The notes: generated by a model from the letters alone, not told the origin. Shown: positions 53,685-63,930, counted from the first letter of the stretch. The stretch: DNA of 64,000 nucleotides from JASLQO01 sp002327525 (GCA_030744435.1 JASLQO010000032.1:310001-374000), one strand, 5' to 3'. Translations and numbers: made by a program.

Positions 53685-55238
53685 ATGAGTTGGGAAAAGG
53701 AAGTTTCGGAACTGCTGCGACGGCGTGAACTCGCAAAGAAAATGGGCGGGCCCGAGGGAATCGCCCGCCAGCATGCGCGCGGTAAGCTGACCGTGAGAAA
53801 ACGTATCGACGCCCTGGCGGATCCCGGCAGTTTCCGCGAGACCATGGCACTGACCGGCAGCGCCAGCTATGACGGCGACGACCTACGCTCGTTCACGCCC
53901 AAGCCTTCAGTGGACGGCACGATCGAGCTCAACGGAAGAAAGGTGGTGGTCAGCGGCGGCGATTTTACCGTGCGCGGCGGCTCCGCGGGCGCGCATGGCG
54001 GACTCGGACAGGAACTGGCGCCAAACGTGCGCGCAAGGGAGTGGCGGATCCCCTACGTACGTCTGCTGGACGCCGCCGGTGGGAGTGTGCGTTCATTCGA
54101 GGACATCGGCCGCACCTACCTGCCCGACGGCAACATCTGGTCGGCTATCGATGTCGCGGCACTCTCCGAGGTCCCAACCGTCTCCGCGGTCATGGGATCC
54201 GTCGCGGGACTGCCGGCCATCAATGCCTGCTTCGCGCACTTCAATCTGATGGTGAAGGACACCAGTCAACTCTTCCCCGGCGGACCCCCGGTGGTCAAGG
54301 CATCGCTTGGCTACGACATCACCAAGGAAGAACTCGGCGGCGACCGCATACACACTCGAGTGAGTGGTTGCATCGACAACCTCGCGCGCGACGAACAACA
54401 CGCTTTCGAGATGATCCGCGCCTTTCTGTCCTATCTGCCTTCCAATGTCTGGGAATCGGCACCGCGCGGCGATACCTCGGATCCCGTCGAGCGCGCGGAC
54501 GAAGGCCTGCTCGATATCATTCCGCGCGATCCGCGCCAGGTCTATGACGCAAAGAAGCTTATCCGCTCGGTGGTCGATGCCGGGTCATTCTTCGAGATCT
54601 CGCCCGACTACGGCAAGGCGCGCGTGACCGGGCTTGCGCGTCTCAACGGCCACGCCGTGGCGGTCATGGCCAATCACCCGAAGTTTCGCGGCGGCTCCAC
54701 CGACGTCGCCGCGGGTAACAAGGTCATGCGGCTGATCCAGCTGTGCAACACCTTCCACCTGCCGATGGTCTCTTTCGCCGACGAACCAGGCTTCATGGTA
54801 GGCTTGGAATCCGAAAAACAAGGCATCGAACGTGCCGGCGCACGTCTCGTCGCCACCACCACGCAAAGCTGGATGCCCTGGCTCACAATCGTCGTGGGGC
54901 GTCTCTATGGCGTGGCCGGTCAATGCCAGCACCGCGCAAGCGGAATGTTCCGCCGTTATGCCTGGCCATCCGCCAACTGGGGATCCATGCACATCGCGGG
55001 AGGAGCGAGTGCCGCATACCGGCGCGAGATCGAATCCGCACCGGACCCCGCGGCCAAACGCGCGGAAATCGAGGCGCGACTCAATGCCCTCGCCTCTCCC
55101 TTCCGCACGGCCGAGGCCACAGGTCAGGACATCATCGATCCGAGAGAAACACGAGGATATGCTTGTGAGTTCGCGCAAGATGCGCAACGCGTGTTACGCA
55201 CCCAGCTCGGACCGCCGCGCATCCCCTATCTGCCATAA
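53685..55238 (+). CDS. Acyl-CoA carboxylase carboxyltransferase subunit
   Basis: A 517-residue carboxyltransferase of the PccB/MccB type, with the two crotonase-like halves. Landmarks: ARQHARGKLTVRKRIDAL near the start, HFNLMVKDTSQLFPGGPPVV, and the second-half FADEPGFMVGLESEKQGIER with an acyl-CoA oxyanion region MHIAGGASAAYRREIESAPD. It transfers carboxyl from biotin to an acyl-CoA. No biotin carboxylase gene is in the window, so its partner lies elsewhere. Confidence 0.9.
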   Translation: MSWEKEVSELLRRRELAKKMGGPEGIARQHARGKLTVRKRIDALADPGSFRETMALTGSASYDGDDLRSFTPKPSVDGTIELNGRKVVVSGGDFTVRGGSAGAHGGLGQELAPNVRAREWRIPYVRLLDAAGGSVRSFEDIGRTYLPDGNIWSAIDVAALSEVPTVSAVMGSVAGLPAINACFAHFNLMVKDTSQLFPGGPPVVKASLGYDITKEELGGDRIHTRVSGCIDNLARDEQHAFEMIRAFLSYLPSNVWESAPRGDTSDPVERADEGLLDIIPRDPRQVYDAKKLIRSVVDAGSFFEISPDYGKARVTGLARLNGHAVAVMANHPKFRGGSTDVAAGNKVMRLIQLCNTFHLPMVSFADEPGFMVGLESEKQGIERAGARLVATTTQSWMPWLTIVVGRLYGVAGQCQHRASGMFRRYAWPSANWGSMHIAGGASAAYRREIESAPDPAAKRAEIEARLNALASPFRTAEATGQDIIDPRETRGYACEFAQDAQRVLRTQLGPPRIPYLP

Positions 55239-55244
55239 CGCAGG

Positions 55245-56030
55245 TTACACGGGCTGGCCCGATACGTGACTGGAATTGATCGTAATGCGATGTCCGCCCG
55301 GTTCCACCACGCTGAATCCGTCGTGTATGCAACCGCGTTCGATCTCGCTGGGGTCGAGGCCCGCCTCGCTCATCTGCGCATGCGCCGCGTCGATGTCTTC
55401 CACCATCAGATCGAATGGCGCTTCTTCGGAATGCTCCGATTCACCCTCAGCGGGCAGTAATGTGAGGTGCGTTCCACCGCGCAGTTCGAGGATGGCGATA
55501 TCACCATCGACAGGGATATCGCGCAACCCGATGGTCATGAAGAAGGTATGGCTCGCACTCACATCCGCAACGCGCAACACCGTGTGCCCAATCCACATGG
55601 ATGGGCACGCTTGCTTGGGTTTGCGCATCCAGCGGCTACGGCTCGCCGTTTCCTGCACCTCCCCGTCGGCCTTGACCCAGCCGTTGAAGCCTACTTCGAG
55701 GTGTCCGACGTTCTGAAAGCCCATGTCCAGCAGCGCCCTGGCCGCAAACGCCGATCGCCCTCCACCGGCGCAGAACACCACAATGCGCTTTTCTTCGGTG
55801 AAATAGTCCCGGTAGTAGGGACTTGCCGGGTCGGCCCAGAACTCCAGCATGCCGCGCGAGGCGTGAATTGCACCGGGAATGGTGCCGAGATCCACATTTT
55901 CCTGTATCTCGCGGATGTCGATCAGCAGCAGGTCGTCGCCCTGCATCTCCTTTTTCAGCTGTTCGACCGACACGTTGTCGAGGGCTTGCTTCAATTCGTC
56001 CACGGTTTCGAAAATGGGTTTGATGCTCAT
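55245..56030 (-). CDS. Rhodanese-VOC domain fusion protein
   Basis: A 261-residue protein. Residues 1-130 form a rhodanese domain (LLLIDIREIQENVDLGTIPG; catalytic Cys in VVFCAGGGRSAFAARALLDM). From about residue 142 a VOC (glyoxalase-like) domain starts: MWIGHTVLRVADVSASHTFF, ending FSVVEPGGHRITINSS. Rhodaneses move sulfur; VOC domains bind metals and varied substrates. I know no standard fusion of this type. Given the other fusions here, loss of the spacer between two neighbouring genes is a real alternative. Confidence 0.75.
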   Translation of the reverse strand: MSIKPIFETVDELKQALDNVSVEQLKKEMQGDDLLLIDIREIQENVDLGTIPGAIHASRGMLEFWADPASPYYRDYFTEEKRIVVFCAGGGRSAFAARALLDMGFQNVGHLEVGFNGWVKADGEVQETASRSRWMRKPKQACPSMWIGHTVLRVADVSASHTFFMTIGLRDIPVDGDIAILELRGGTHLTLLPAEGESEHSEEAPFDLMVEDIDAAHAQMSEAGLDPSEIERGCIHDGFSVVEPGGHRITINSSHVSGQPV

Positions 56031-56220
56031 GTCGTAAATCCAAATACAAATAGAGGTGCTGCGTTGTCCCAGAATATCTTACGACGCGCATCGTTCGAAA
56101 TGGGTTGCGCCTCGAGATCCGCAATACCCTCCGAAAAGGTGCCGTCGGGATGCGGGTAATCCGTATTGAAAGCCTGTATCCGTTGCGCATGAGGACCTCC
56201 CCGCAGCTCCCCTTGTAGCC
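56027..56220 (-). pseudogene. Amidohydrolase-2 C-terminal fragment
   Basis: A frame without a start reads GGPHAQRIQAFNTDYPHPDG, TFSEGIADLEAQPISNDARR and KIFWDNAAPLFVFGFTT to a TGA that overlaps the rhodanese start. This is the end of an amidohydrolase family 2 (metal-dependent hydrolase) protein, where the Asp of DYPHPDG is a metal ligand. The rest is gone; a plus-strand hydratase gene starts at 56270. Confidence 0.75.
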
Positions 56221-56269
56221 GAGATAGGGTAGGCTAATCCTCAGGAATCGGGACACGCAACGGCCGCAC

Positions 56270-57031
56270 ATGCGCAACCAGCCAAAAAATAGTGCGCTGA
56301 TCGGCGCCCTCTGGCACGCCACCAGCGAGGTACCGCAGGATATCGACTTGCCGTTGAGCGCCGCGAACGGCCAGCGCCTCCAGCGTGAGCTATGCCAGCG
56401 CTGGCTCGACCGGGGCAAGCCGGTCGGTGGCTGGAAAGTGGGCATGACGTCAGGCGGGTCGCGTGACGCCATGGGCCCCGGTGTGCGGCCGTTCGGTTAC
56501 GTGCTGCGCGAGAGGATCCTGCCCTCGGGATCAGATGTGGCGATCGACCTCATCCAGATTGGCGGTGTGGAAAACGAACTGTGCTTCCGCTTCGCTGCGA
56601 CACCTCCGCGCGATTGCGACGCGAATTCGATCCGGGATTACCTGGACGGCGTGGCGCCGGGCTTCGAGGTCAACCAGAAGCGCCTGTCGGGCACACCTTC
56701 CGACGGCGTCCGGGTAGCCGACAATTTGTCCAACTGGGGTATCGTGCATGGGTCCTTCCAGGCACTGGACACGCTACCCGACAATCTCGACGACCTGACC
56801 GTCGCCCTCTCCCGGGACGGGGAGGAACTGGCCACCGTCGGGAGCCGCGGACACATCGACGACCACTTCGAAACCCTCGCTCTCCTCGCACGCAGCGTGC
56901 CGCGGTACCAACTCGACATCGAACCGGGTCACGTGGCCATCACCGGCGCCTATGCGCGCACGCCACTCGCACCCGGCCGCTACCGCGGCGATTTCGGTTC
57001 ACTCGGCAGCGTGGAGGTGATACTCACGTGA
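56270..57031 (+). CDS. 2-keto-4-pentenoate hydratase-like protein
   Basis: A 253-residue member of the MhpD/HpcG branch of the fumarylacetoacetase fold. GGWKVGMTSGGSRDAMGPGV and the metal-binding GGVENELCFRFAATPP segment are typical. These enzymes add water to 2-oxo-4-enoates in aromatic ring meta-cleavage, or act as decarboxylases. No other meta-cleavage gene is in the window. It overlaps the next frame by four bases. Confidence 0.82.
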   Translation: MRNQPKNSALIGALWHATSEVPQDIDLPLSAANGQRLQRELCQRWLDRGKPVGGWKVGMTSGGSRDAMGPGVRPFGYVLRERILPSGSDVAIDLIQIGGVENELCFRFAATPPRDCDANSIRDYLDGVAPGFEVNQKRLSGTPSDGVRVADNLSNWGIVHGSFQALDTLPDNLDDLTVALSRDGEELATVGSRGHIDDHFETLALLARSVPRYQLDIEPGHVAITGAYARTPLAPGRYRGDFGSLGSVEVILT

Positions 57032-57610
57032 AGATCGTCATCATCCCCGTTCTCACGCTGCCGGAAATCGGTGACCAGGACCTCGCCCGCATCCGCTACG
57101 CGGCGCCGCCGGGTGCGCAATCCCGGCAGCACCACCCGGCGTTACGCCCCGGCGGAGATCGAGCTGACGGGCGGGACCATGGGCATCATTGGTTTTGGCG
57201 GTACCGGCTGCGCCATGACGCGCCGGGCAGCCGCTTTCGGTATGAATGTGCGGGCTGTGGATCCAGACCAGCTACCCGCTAGTGCCGAAGTGGCCGAGGT
57301 AGAATCGTCGGACAGTCTTTTTCGTATGCTGGCTGACGCCGATGTCGTGAACGTATGCTGCCCGCTGACCGAACAAACACGGGGGCTCATCGACGCGGCA
57401 GCGCTCACCGTCATGAAACCGAGTGCTTTCCTCGTCAACGTGACGTGCGGCGAGGTAATAGTGGAAGCCGATCTCGTCCACGCGCTCGAAACTGGCATCA
57501 TTCGAGGCGCGCAATCTGGAGCGTCTCGACAGTCGGCGGCTGGAGGGAGTGATCGACAAACGGCTCGGCTACTGGGTGCTCCACAGAAGGTCAACACACA
57601 GGAGACATGA
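57028..57610 (+). pseudogene. 2-hydroxyacid dehydrogenase with two internal deletions
   Basis: It starts (GTG, overlapping the previous stop) like a D-2-hydroxyacid dehydrogenase: VKIVIIPVLTLPEIGDQDLA. After about 35 codons it jumps, with a frame change, to the NAD domain: EIELTGGTMGIIGFGGTGCA and GLIDAAALTVMKPSAFLVNV. After ALETGII it jumps again to a family-like C-terminus in another frame, NLERLDSRRLEGVIDKRLGY. The catalytic His/Glu region is missing. It is thus a double deletion remnant of about 580 bases instead of about 1,000. Confidence 0.75.
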
Positions 57611-57612
57611 GC

Positions 57613-58833
57613 ATGACACGAGACCTTAGCAGGCGCGAGTTCCTGAGGCGCACCGGCGCACTTGGAGCCCTGCCGCTGACCGCCAGCGCCGTAGCGGAGC
57701 GTGATCTGCACGACGCCGGCAATCGCGTGCGCCGTTACAACAGGCTTGGCCGCACCCAACTTGAGGTCTCGGACATTTCGTTCGGTTCAAGTCGCTTGCG
57801 CACTGGTGAGGAGGATATCGTACGCCACGCGCTGGATCGTGGTATCAACTACTTCGATACCGCTGAGAGTTACACACGCAGAGCCTCGGAGCGAGTGCTC
57901 GGCAACGTGTTGGGCCCGGTTCGCGAGCGCGTATACATCGTCTCGAAGACCCACGTCGATGACAACACCTCCGCCGAGCGCATCATGGCAGCGCTCGAAC
58001 GCAGTCTCAGGCGTTTGCAGACCGACTATCTGGACGTCTACTTCAACCATGCCGTCAACCGTGTATCCCGACTGCAGAACGATGCATGGTTCGAATTCGT
58101 GGAGCGCGCCAAGCGCCAGGGCAAGATACGCTACACTGGCATGTCGGGCCATGCCGGTCGTCTCACGGAGTGTCTCGACTATGCGCTCGACGAGGACATG
58201 GTCGACGTGATTCTCGTAGCCTACAACTACGGCCAGGATCCCGCTTTCTACGAATCCCTAACACGCTCTTTCGATCTGATCGCACGGCAGCCAGGTTTGC
58301 CCGCGGCTCTCGAAAAAGCCAAACTCAGAGACGTCGGCGTGGTGGCGATGAAGACCCTGGCAGGCGGCCGGTTGAACGATATGCGCCCCTACGAGAAGGA
58401 CGGCGCGAGTTACGCCCAGGCCGCGTTTCGCTGGACTCTGTCTGATACCAACGTTGATACGCTGATCGTCTCGATGACCAGTCCGAAGCTCATCGACGAG
58501 TATCTCGGCGCTTCCGGCTGGCGGAAATTGGCAGCACAGGATGCGGCGTTGCTGAAAGCTTACGCACACCTGAACGGAACCAGCTACTGCCGTCAGGCCT
58601 GTAACGACTGCGCAGGCGCTTGCCCCTACGGCGTGCCTATTGCGGATGTCCTGCGTACCCGCATGTACGCCACCGACTACCAGGATCTGGAAATGGCGCA
58701 GCGTGAGTACCGTGCATTCCAGGTCAACGCGGCCGCCTGCCAGAACTGTTCGGGTAAAGCGTGCCGGGAGGCGTGCACTCACGGTGTTCGCATCGATGTA
58801 CTGTGTGCGCCGACCCATCGTATGCTGGCCTAA
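57613..58833 (+). CDS. Tat-exported ferredoxin-type aldo/keto reductase
   Basis: A 406-residue protein. A twin-arginine signal opens it (LSRREFLRRTGALGALPLTA). An aldo/keto reductase barrel follows, with catalytic Asp and Tyr in GINYFDTAESYTRRASERVL and the Lys in IVSKTHVD. The C-terminus has Cys clusters for iron-sulfur centres: CRQACNDCAGACPYGVP and ACQNCSGKACREACTHGVRI. I chose the ATG at 57613 for spacing to AGGAG; 57607 is possible. Substrate unknown. Confidence 0.86.
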   Translation: MTRDLSRREFLRRTGALGALPLTASAVAERDLHDAGNRVRRYNRLGRTQLEVSDISFGSSRLRTGEEDIVRHALDRGINYFDTAESYTRRASERVLGNVLGPVRERVYIVSKTHVDDNTSAERIMAALERSLRRLQTDYLDVYFNHAVNRVSRLQNDAWFEFVERAKRQGKIRYTGMSGHAGRLTECLDYALDEDMVDVILVAYNYGQDPAFYESLTRSFDLIARQPGLPAALEKAKLRDVGVVAMKTLAGGRLNDMRPYEKDGASYAQAAFRWTLSDTNVDTLIVSMTSPKLIDEYLGASGWRKLAAQDAALLKAYAHLNGTSYCRQACNDCAGACPYGVPIADVLRTRMYATDYQDLEMAQREYRAFQVNAAACQNCSGKACREACTHGVRIDVLCAPTHRMLA

Positions 58834-58867
58834 TAACCTACTTGCCAGCCAGTGCTAAACTCGGGTC

Positions 58868-59607
<740 letters not shown>

Positions 59608-59608
<1 letters not shown>

Positions 59609-60441
59609 TGCAAGCGGATAAACGACCGGAAAAAGAACTGCATCTTCAACTGCGCGCCGCCATCGCGCCGTTAAAAGGCGCCGTTGTCGCATATTCCGGC
59701 GGTGTCGACAGTTCGCTGGTTGCCTACGTCGCAGCCGAAGTTCTGGGCGAACGTGCGCTCGCGGTCACGTCGGGGTCGGCCAGCCTGAAACGCAGCGACC
59801 TTGCTCTCGCACGCCGGCTGGCCGACGAGTGGGGCATGCGCCACCGCGTCATCGTCACCGACGAGCTGACCAAGGACGACTACCGCGCCAACCCGGTGGA
59901 TCGTTGTTTCCACTGCAAAACCTCACTCTACGAAGCTCTGGAGGAAATCGCGCAAGCCGAAGGCATCGCCCATATCCTCAACGGCACCAATCGCGACGAT
60001 CTCGGCGATTACCGGCCCGGTCTGGTCGCCGCAGACGATCGCGGCGTACGTTCGCCGCTGGTCGAGGCCGATTTCGACAAAGCCGATGTGCGTCGTCTTG
60101 CCCGGCACTTGGGTCTCGACAACGCCCAGAAACCGCAATCGGCGTGCCTGTCGAGCCGCTTTCCGTACGGCTCACACATCACGCGGGCACGCCTTGCTCA
60201 GGTCGAAGCTGCGGAAGCCGTACTCGCCGATCTGGGCTTCGAAAACTACCGTGTACGCCATCACGAGGACGTCGCGCGGCTCGAGATCGGCGAGGCGGAA
60301 CTGTCGCGTGCCATGGATCTGCGGGAGACGCTCAATGAACGCATCAAGTCCTGCGGCTACCGCTTCATCGCGCTCGATCTGGCCGGATTCAGGTCCGGAT
60401 CCCTGAACGAGGGCCTGATCGAGATCGTGAACGTGGGCTAG
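59608..60441 (+). CDS. larE: Sulfur transferase LarE
   Basis: A 277-residue PP-loop ATPase. ATP site: VVAYSGGVDSSLVAYVAAEV. RCFHCKTSLYEALEEI and the later Cys in PQSACLSSRFPYGSHITRAR are conserved; the latter matches the Cys that gives up its sulfur in Lactobacillus LarE. It converts the LarB product to the dithio form. Start set at 59608 by the overlap with larB; the open frame upstream is inside larB. Confidence 0.95.
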
Positions 60442-60472
60442 TGGGCTGGCGACCGGCAATCAGGACAATGAC

Positions 60473-61348
60473 ATGATCGAACGCATACCCTTTGGCAACA
60501 CGGGACACGACAGCAGTCGCATCATCTTCGGTGCCGCCGCCCTCGGGGGGATGAAACAGGCACGTGCCGACGCCACCCTGGATCTGGTGCTGGAGCATGG
60601 CGTCAACCATATCGACACCGCGGCGAGCTACGGCGATTCCGAATTGCGCCTCGCGCCGTTTCTCTCAGGACATCGTGACGAGTTCTTTCTCGCTACCAAA
60701 ACCGGCGAACGTACCGCCGCCGGAGCTCGCGACAGCCTGCATCGCTCCCTCGAGCGCATGGGAGTGGATCGCGTCGACATGATCCAGATGCACAACCTTG
60801 TGGATGAAGACGAACGCGCCGGTGCACTGGCGGCGGGTGGGGCGCTGGAAGCTCTCATCGAGGCAAAAGCGCAGGGCCTCACCCGCTTTATCGGCGTCAC
60901 CGGGCACGGCACCTGGGTCGCCGCCGCGCACCTGATGAGCCTGGCGGCCTACTCGTTCGATGCAGTACTGGCGCCGTACAGCTTCGCGCTGAACGCCTCT
61001 GGCCCCTATAGCGTAGATTTCGAACGCTTGTATACGACCTGCCGGGAGAACAAAGTCGCCATTCAGACCATCAAGTCGGTTGCGCGGCGGCGGTGGTGCG
61101 AGGAGGATGACGAAACACGTTTCAGCTGGTACATGCCCCTGCGCGATGCAGACAGCATCCGGCGCGCGGTGCATTTCGTCCTTGCTAGAGAGGGACTGTT
61201 CCTAAACTCATCGAGCGATACCACCATACTGCCGCTGATTCTGTCCGCCGCCAGCGAACGGCCACAGATAGACGAGACGGGTCTTCGCTCGGACCTCGAA
61301 GACATGGAACCCATTTTCGTACGGGGAAAGACGGACGAGGTTCGTTGA
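60473..61348 (+). CDS. Aldo/keto reductase
   Basis: A 291-residue AKR-fold protein, lacking the signal and Fe-S tail of the one upstream. Barrel motifs: GVNHIDTAASYGDSELRLAP (Asp, Tyr), LATKTGERT (Lys) and DMIQMHNLVDED (His position). The C-terminal half is short and the NADP-binding end is not typical (FVLAREGLFLNSSSDTTILP). Role unknown; it lies 31 bases after larE and may be cotranscribed. Confidence 0.83.
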   Translation: MIERIPFGNTGHDSSRIIFGAAALGGMKQARADATLDLVLEHGVNHIDTAASYGDSELRLAPFLSGHRDEFFLATKTGERTAAGARDSLHRSLERMGVDRVDMIQMHNLVDEDERAGALAAGGALEALIEAKAQGLTRFIGVTGHGTWVAAAHLMSLAAYSFDAVLAPYSFALNASGPYSVDFERLYTTCRENKVAIQTIKSVARRRWCEEDDETRFSWYMPLRDADSIRRAVHFVLAREGLFLNSSSDTTILPLILSAASERPQIDETGLRSDLEDMEPIFVRGKTDEVR

Positions 61349-61471
61349 CCCGATTCGCAAGGCCAAACTCGAGTCGTACGCCGGACGTCGCTGCAGGGAC
61401 GGGCCCGCACTGCCCCATTACCCGACAAATCTCCGATACACTCCGTCTCTGCACAGCGGCATCGAGCGAGC

Positions 61472-62692
61472 ATGACCCAGGCGTTGGACGGGATACGCGT
61501 ACTCAGCATATGCAACACCGTCGCGAGCGCCTACTGCGCGAAGCTGTTCGCCAGCCACGGCGCCCACGTGATCGACATCGAACCTGCGTCCGTCGGCGCC
61601 GTCACGCGCCAGCTGCCGCCCTTCAGGGACGGCCGTGATGATGCGGAAGCGAGCCTTTTGCACAGCTATCTGAGCACCAACAAATCAAGTGTTGCTCTCG
61701 ATCTGGCCACACCACTCGCACGCGAGGCGGCGGCGGGCCTGGCGGCGAATTGCCAGATCGTCATCGATGCAAGCGCTCCCGGCTGCTGCCCGCTGTCAGA
61801 CGAAACACTCAAAAAATCAAACCCCGAACTCATCGTGTTGCGCATTACCTGGTTCGGTCTCGAGGGTCCCCTAGCCAGTCAATCCGGCTCCGACGCCGTC
61901 ATTCAGGCAGCGACAGGCATGGTCGCGCCCATCGGCTCACCGGATCAACCACCCTGTCTGCCCAGCGGCTACCAGGCGCAGATCATCGGTGGGCTGACAG
62001 CGTACAACGCGGTACTCGGCCAGGTGATCGCCCGCGAACTCGGCAACGCAAGTGGTTCGACCATAGTGGATGTGAGTATCCTGGAAGCCAACATGTGTTT
62101 CACCGACGTTGGAGCCGTTGTCGGATTCATGGACGTACCCCGCGGCTCTCGCATGGGAGTGAACCGTTTTCCTCCGACCTATCCCCTGAGTGTCTACCCC
62201 TGTCGCGACGGCTGGCTCGGTGTGACAGCGCTCACGCCGGGTCAGTGGAAGAGTTTCTGCGCCCTCCTCGACCTGGATCACCTCGCCGACATACCTGCCT
62301 ATCAGACCGCTTTGGGCCGTCTCGCAGATGCGCAGACTCTCGAGCCCATCATCCAGCAGGCGGTCGCGAAACGCTCCGCAGATCAGCTTTTCCACACCGG
62401 ACAGGCAGCAAGAATCCCCCTGGCTCCAGTACCGACAATGGAAGAACTTTTTCATACAGATCAATATGTTGAAAGAAACTCTTTTGAGCTTGTCGAGCAC
62501 TCCGATCAGGGTACGTTCATGGCGCCCGTCACACCATTTCGCCTCCACCGTACGCCTGCGCAATCCGCTGGCAGGCTGCACGCTCTCGGCGAGGACACGC
62601 GCAGGGAACTGCGGTCTTGCGGAATGAGTGAAGAAACGATTGCACGGCTCACGACCATCCAGGGTGCACACGCGCCGGGAGCCGCTACATGA
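61472..62692 (+). CDS. Class III CoA-transferase (CaiB/BaiF)
   Basis: A 406-residue CoA-transferase. N-terminal DGIRVLSICNTVASAYCAKL and ASHGAHVIDIEPASVGAVTR are typical, as is YPLSVYPCRDGWLGVTALTP. The Asp that forms the acyl anhydride in this family could be in QSGSDAVIQAATGMV. A short AT-rich patch lies at 62435-62492 (HTDQYVERNSFELVEHSD). It overlaps a second, different CoA-transferase by four bases, so the two may form a heteromeric enzyme. Confidence 0.88.
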   Translation: MTQALDGIRVLSICNTVASAYCAKLFASHGAHVIDIEPASVGAVTRQLPPFRDGRDDAEASLLHSYLSTNKSSVALDLATPLAREAAAGLAANCQIVIDASAPGCCPLSDETLKKSNPELIVLRITWFGLEGPLASQSGSDAVIQAATGMVAPIGSPDQPPCLPSGYQAQIIGGLTAYNAVLGQVIARELGNASGSTIVDVSILEANMCFTDVGAVVGFMDVPRGSRMGVNRFPPTYPLSVYPCRDGWLGVTALTPGQWKSFCALLDLDHLADIPAYQTALGRLADAQTLEPIIQQAVAKRSADQLFHTGQAARIPLAPVPTMEELFHTDQYVERNSFELVEHSDQGTFMAPVTPFRLHRTPAQSAGRLHALGEDTRRELRSCGMSEETIARLTTIQGAHAPGAAT

Positions 62693-63930
62693 ATAGCGCA
62701 CCCCGCTTACTGGACGGTATCCGTGTGGTAGACCTCTCCATGGGGTGGGCGGGTCCACTCGCGGCCCGCAACTTCGCGGACATGGGGGCGGACGTCATCA
62801 AGGTGGAAAGCTGCACCAACTTCGACTGGTGGCGCGGGTGGGAGGCAACGCCCGAATGGATCGCGGAAAACAACGCCGAGAAGGCGCCCGCCTTCAACAT
62901 GGTCAATCGCAACAAGCGCGCCATCGCCATCGACCTGCACACGGACACCGGCGCGGACCTGCTCAAACACCTGGTCACCATCAGCGATATCGTGGTCGAG
63001 AACTTCTCGGCGGGCGTCCTACCACAACTCGGCCTCGACTATCCCGTGTTGAAATCGGTAAATCCGGAACTCGTCATGCTGTCGATGCCTGCCTTTGGCA
63101 GCAGCGGTCCCTGGCAATACTATCGCGCCTACGGGTCCACCATCGAACAAGCCTCGGGCCTGCCGCATTTGAACGGCCATCCCGACTGGTTGCCGACCAT
63201 GATCCACGTCGCGCTGGGGGATTCCGTCGCCGGCCTCAATGGTGCTGCAGCGCTACTCACAGCACTGCGCCACAGAAAACGTACGGGCGAAGGCCAGTAC
63301 CTGGATCTGTCCCAGTCCGAATGTCTGTTCCCCCTGGGTGTACATGGCATTGTCGAGCAGTCGGGCAATGGCCGCGCCCCATTGCGTCTCGGCAACAAGC
63401 ACGCGGCTCATGCACCCCACGGAGTGTACCCGTGCGCGGGAGACGACCAGTGGATCGTCATCCAGGTGTTCGATGAGCAACATTGGTCCGCGCTACGCGC
63501 GCTCACAGGCAAACGTCTGGAAGACTTCGGCGCACAATCGAACCGCAAGGCACGCGAAGCGGAACTGGACGACACGCTGGGCGCCTGGACCAGTTCGTTC
63601 GACGCCGGTGAACTGGAAACCCGGCTTATGGCCGCGGGTGTCCCTGCCGCCCAGGTGCGCAGCGCCCTCGATGCGAAAGCCCACCCTCAACTCATGGCGC
63701 GCAAATATTTTCAGATGATGGATCGGGCGCACGTCGGCACCATCGCCAATCCCTCTGCCCCCTACCGCGAGAGCCGCGACAACGGCGACCCCTATCCGCT
63801 GCAAACGTCCGCGCCGACGCTCGGAGAGCACAACGAAGAGGTGCTTGGGCAACTGCTGGGATTGACACCCGAGGCGATCGCTAGGTTGGCCGAGCAGAAC
63901 ATCATCGGCACACTTCCGCGCATGCACTAG
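62689..63930 (+). CDS. Class III CoA-transferase (second subunit)
   Basis: A 413-residue CaiB/BaiF protein: GIRVVDLSMGWAGPLAARNF, GADVIKVESCTNFDWWRGWE and NKRAIAIDLHTDTGADLLK. Where the catalytic Asp normally lies this one has RAYGSTIEQASGLPHLNGHP, so Ser stands in place of Asp. Several pairs of such proteins act together with only one carrying the Asp; that would fit the overlapping gene upstream. Substrate unknown. Confidence 0.87.
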   Translation: MNSAPRLLDGIRVVDLSMGWAGPLAARNFADMGADVIKVESCTNFDWWRGWEATPEWIAENNAEKAPAFNMVNRNKRAIAIDLHTDTGADLLKHLVTISDIVVENFSAGVLPQLGLDYPVLKSVNPELVMLSMPAFGSSGPWQYYRAYGSTIEQASGLPHLNGHPDWLPTMIHVALGDSVAGLNGAAALLTALRHRKRTGEGQYLDLSQSECLFPLGVHGIVEQSGNGRAPLRLGNKHAAHAPHGVYPCAGDDQWIVIQVFDEQHWSALRALTGKRLEDFGAQSNRKAREAELDDTLGAWTSSFDAGELETRLMAAGVPAAQVRSALDAKAHPQLMARKYFQMMDRAHVGTIANPSAPYRESRDNGDPYPLQTSAPTLGEHNEEVLGQLLGLTPEAIARLAEQNIIGTLPRMH

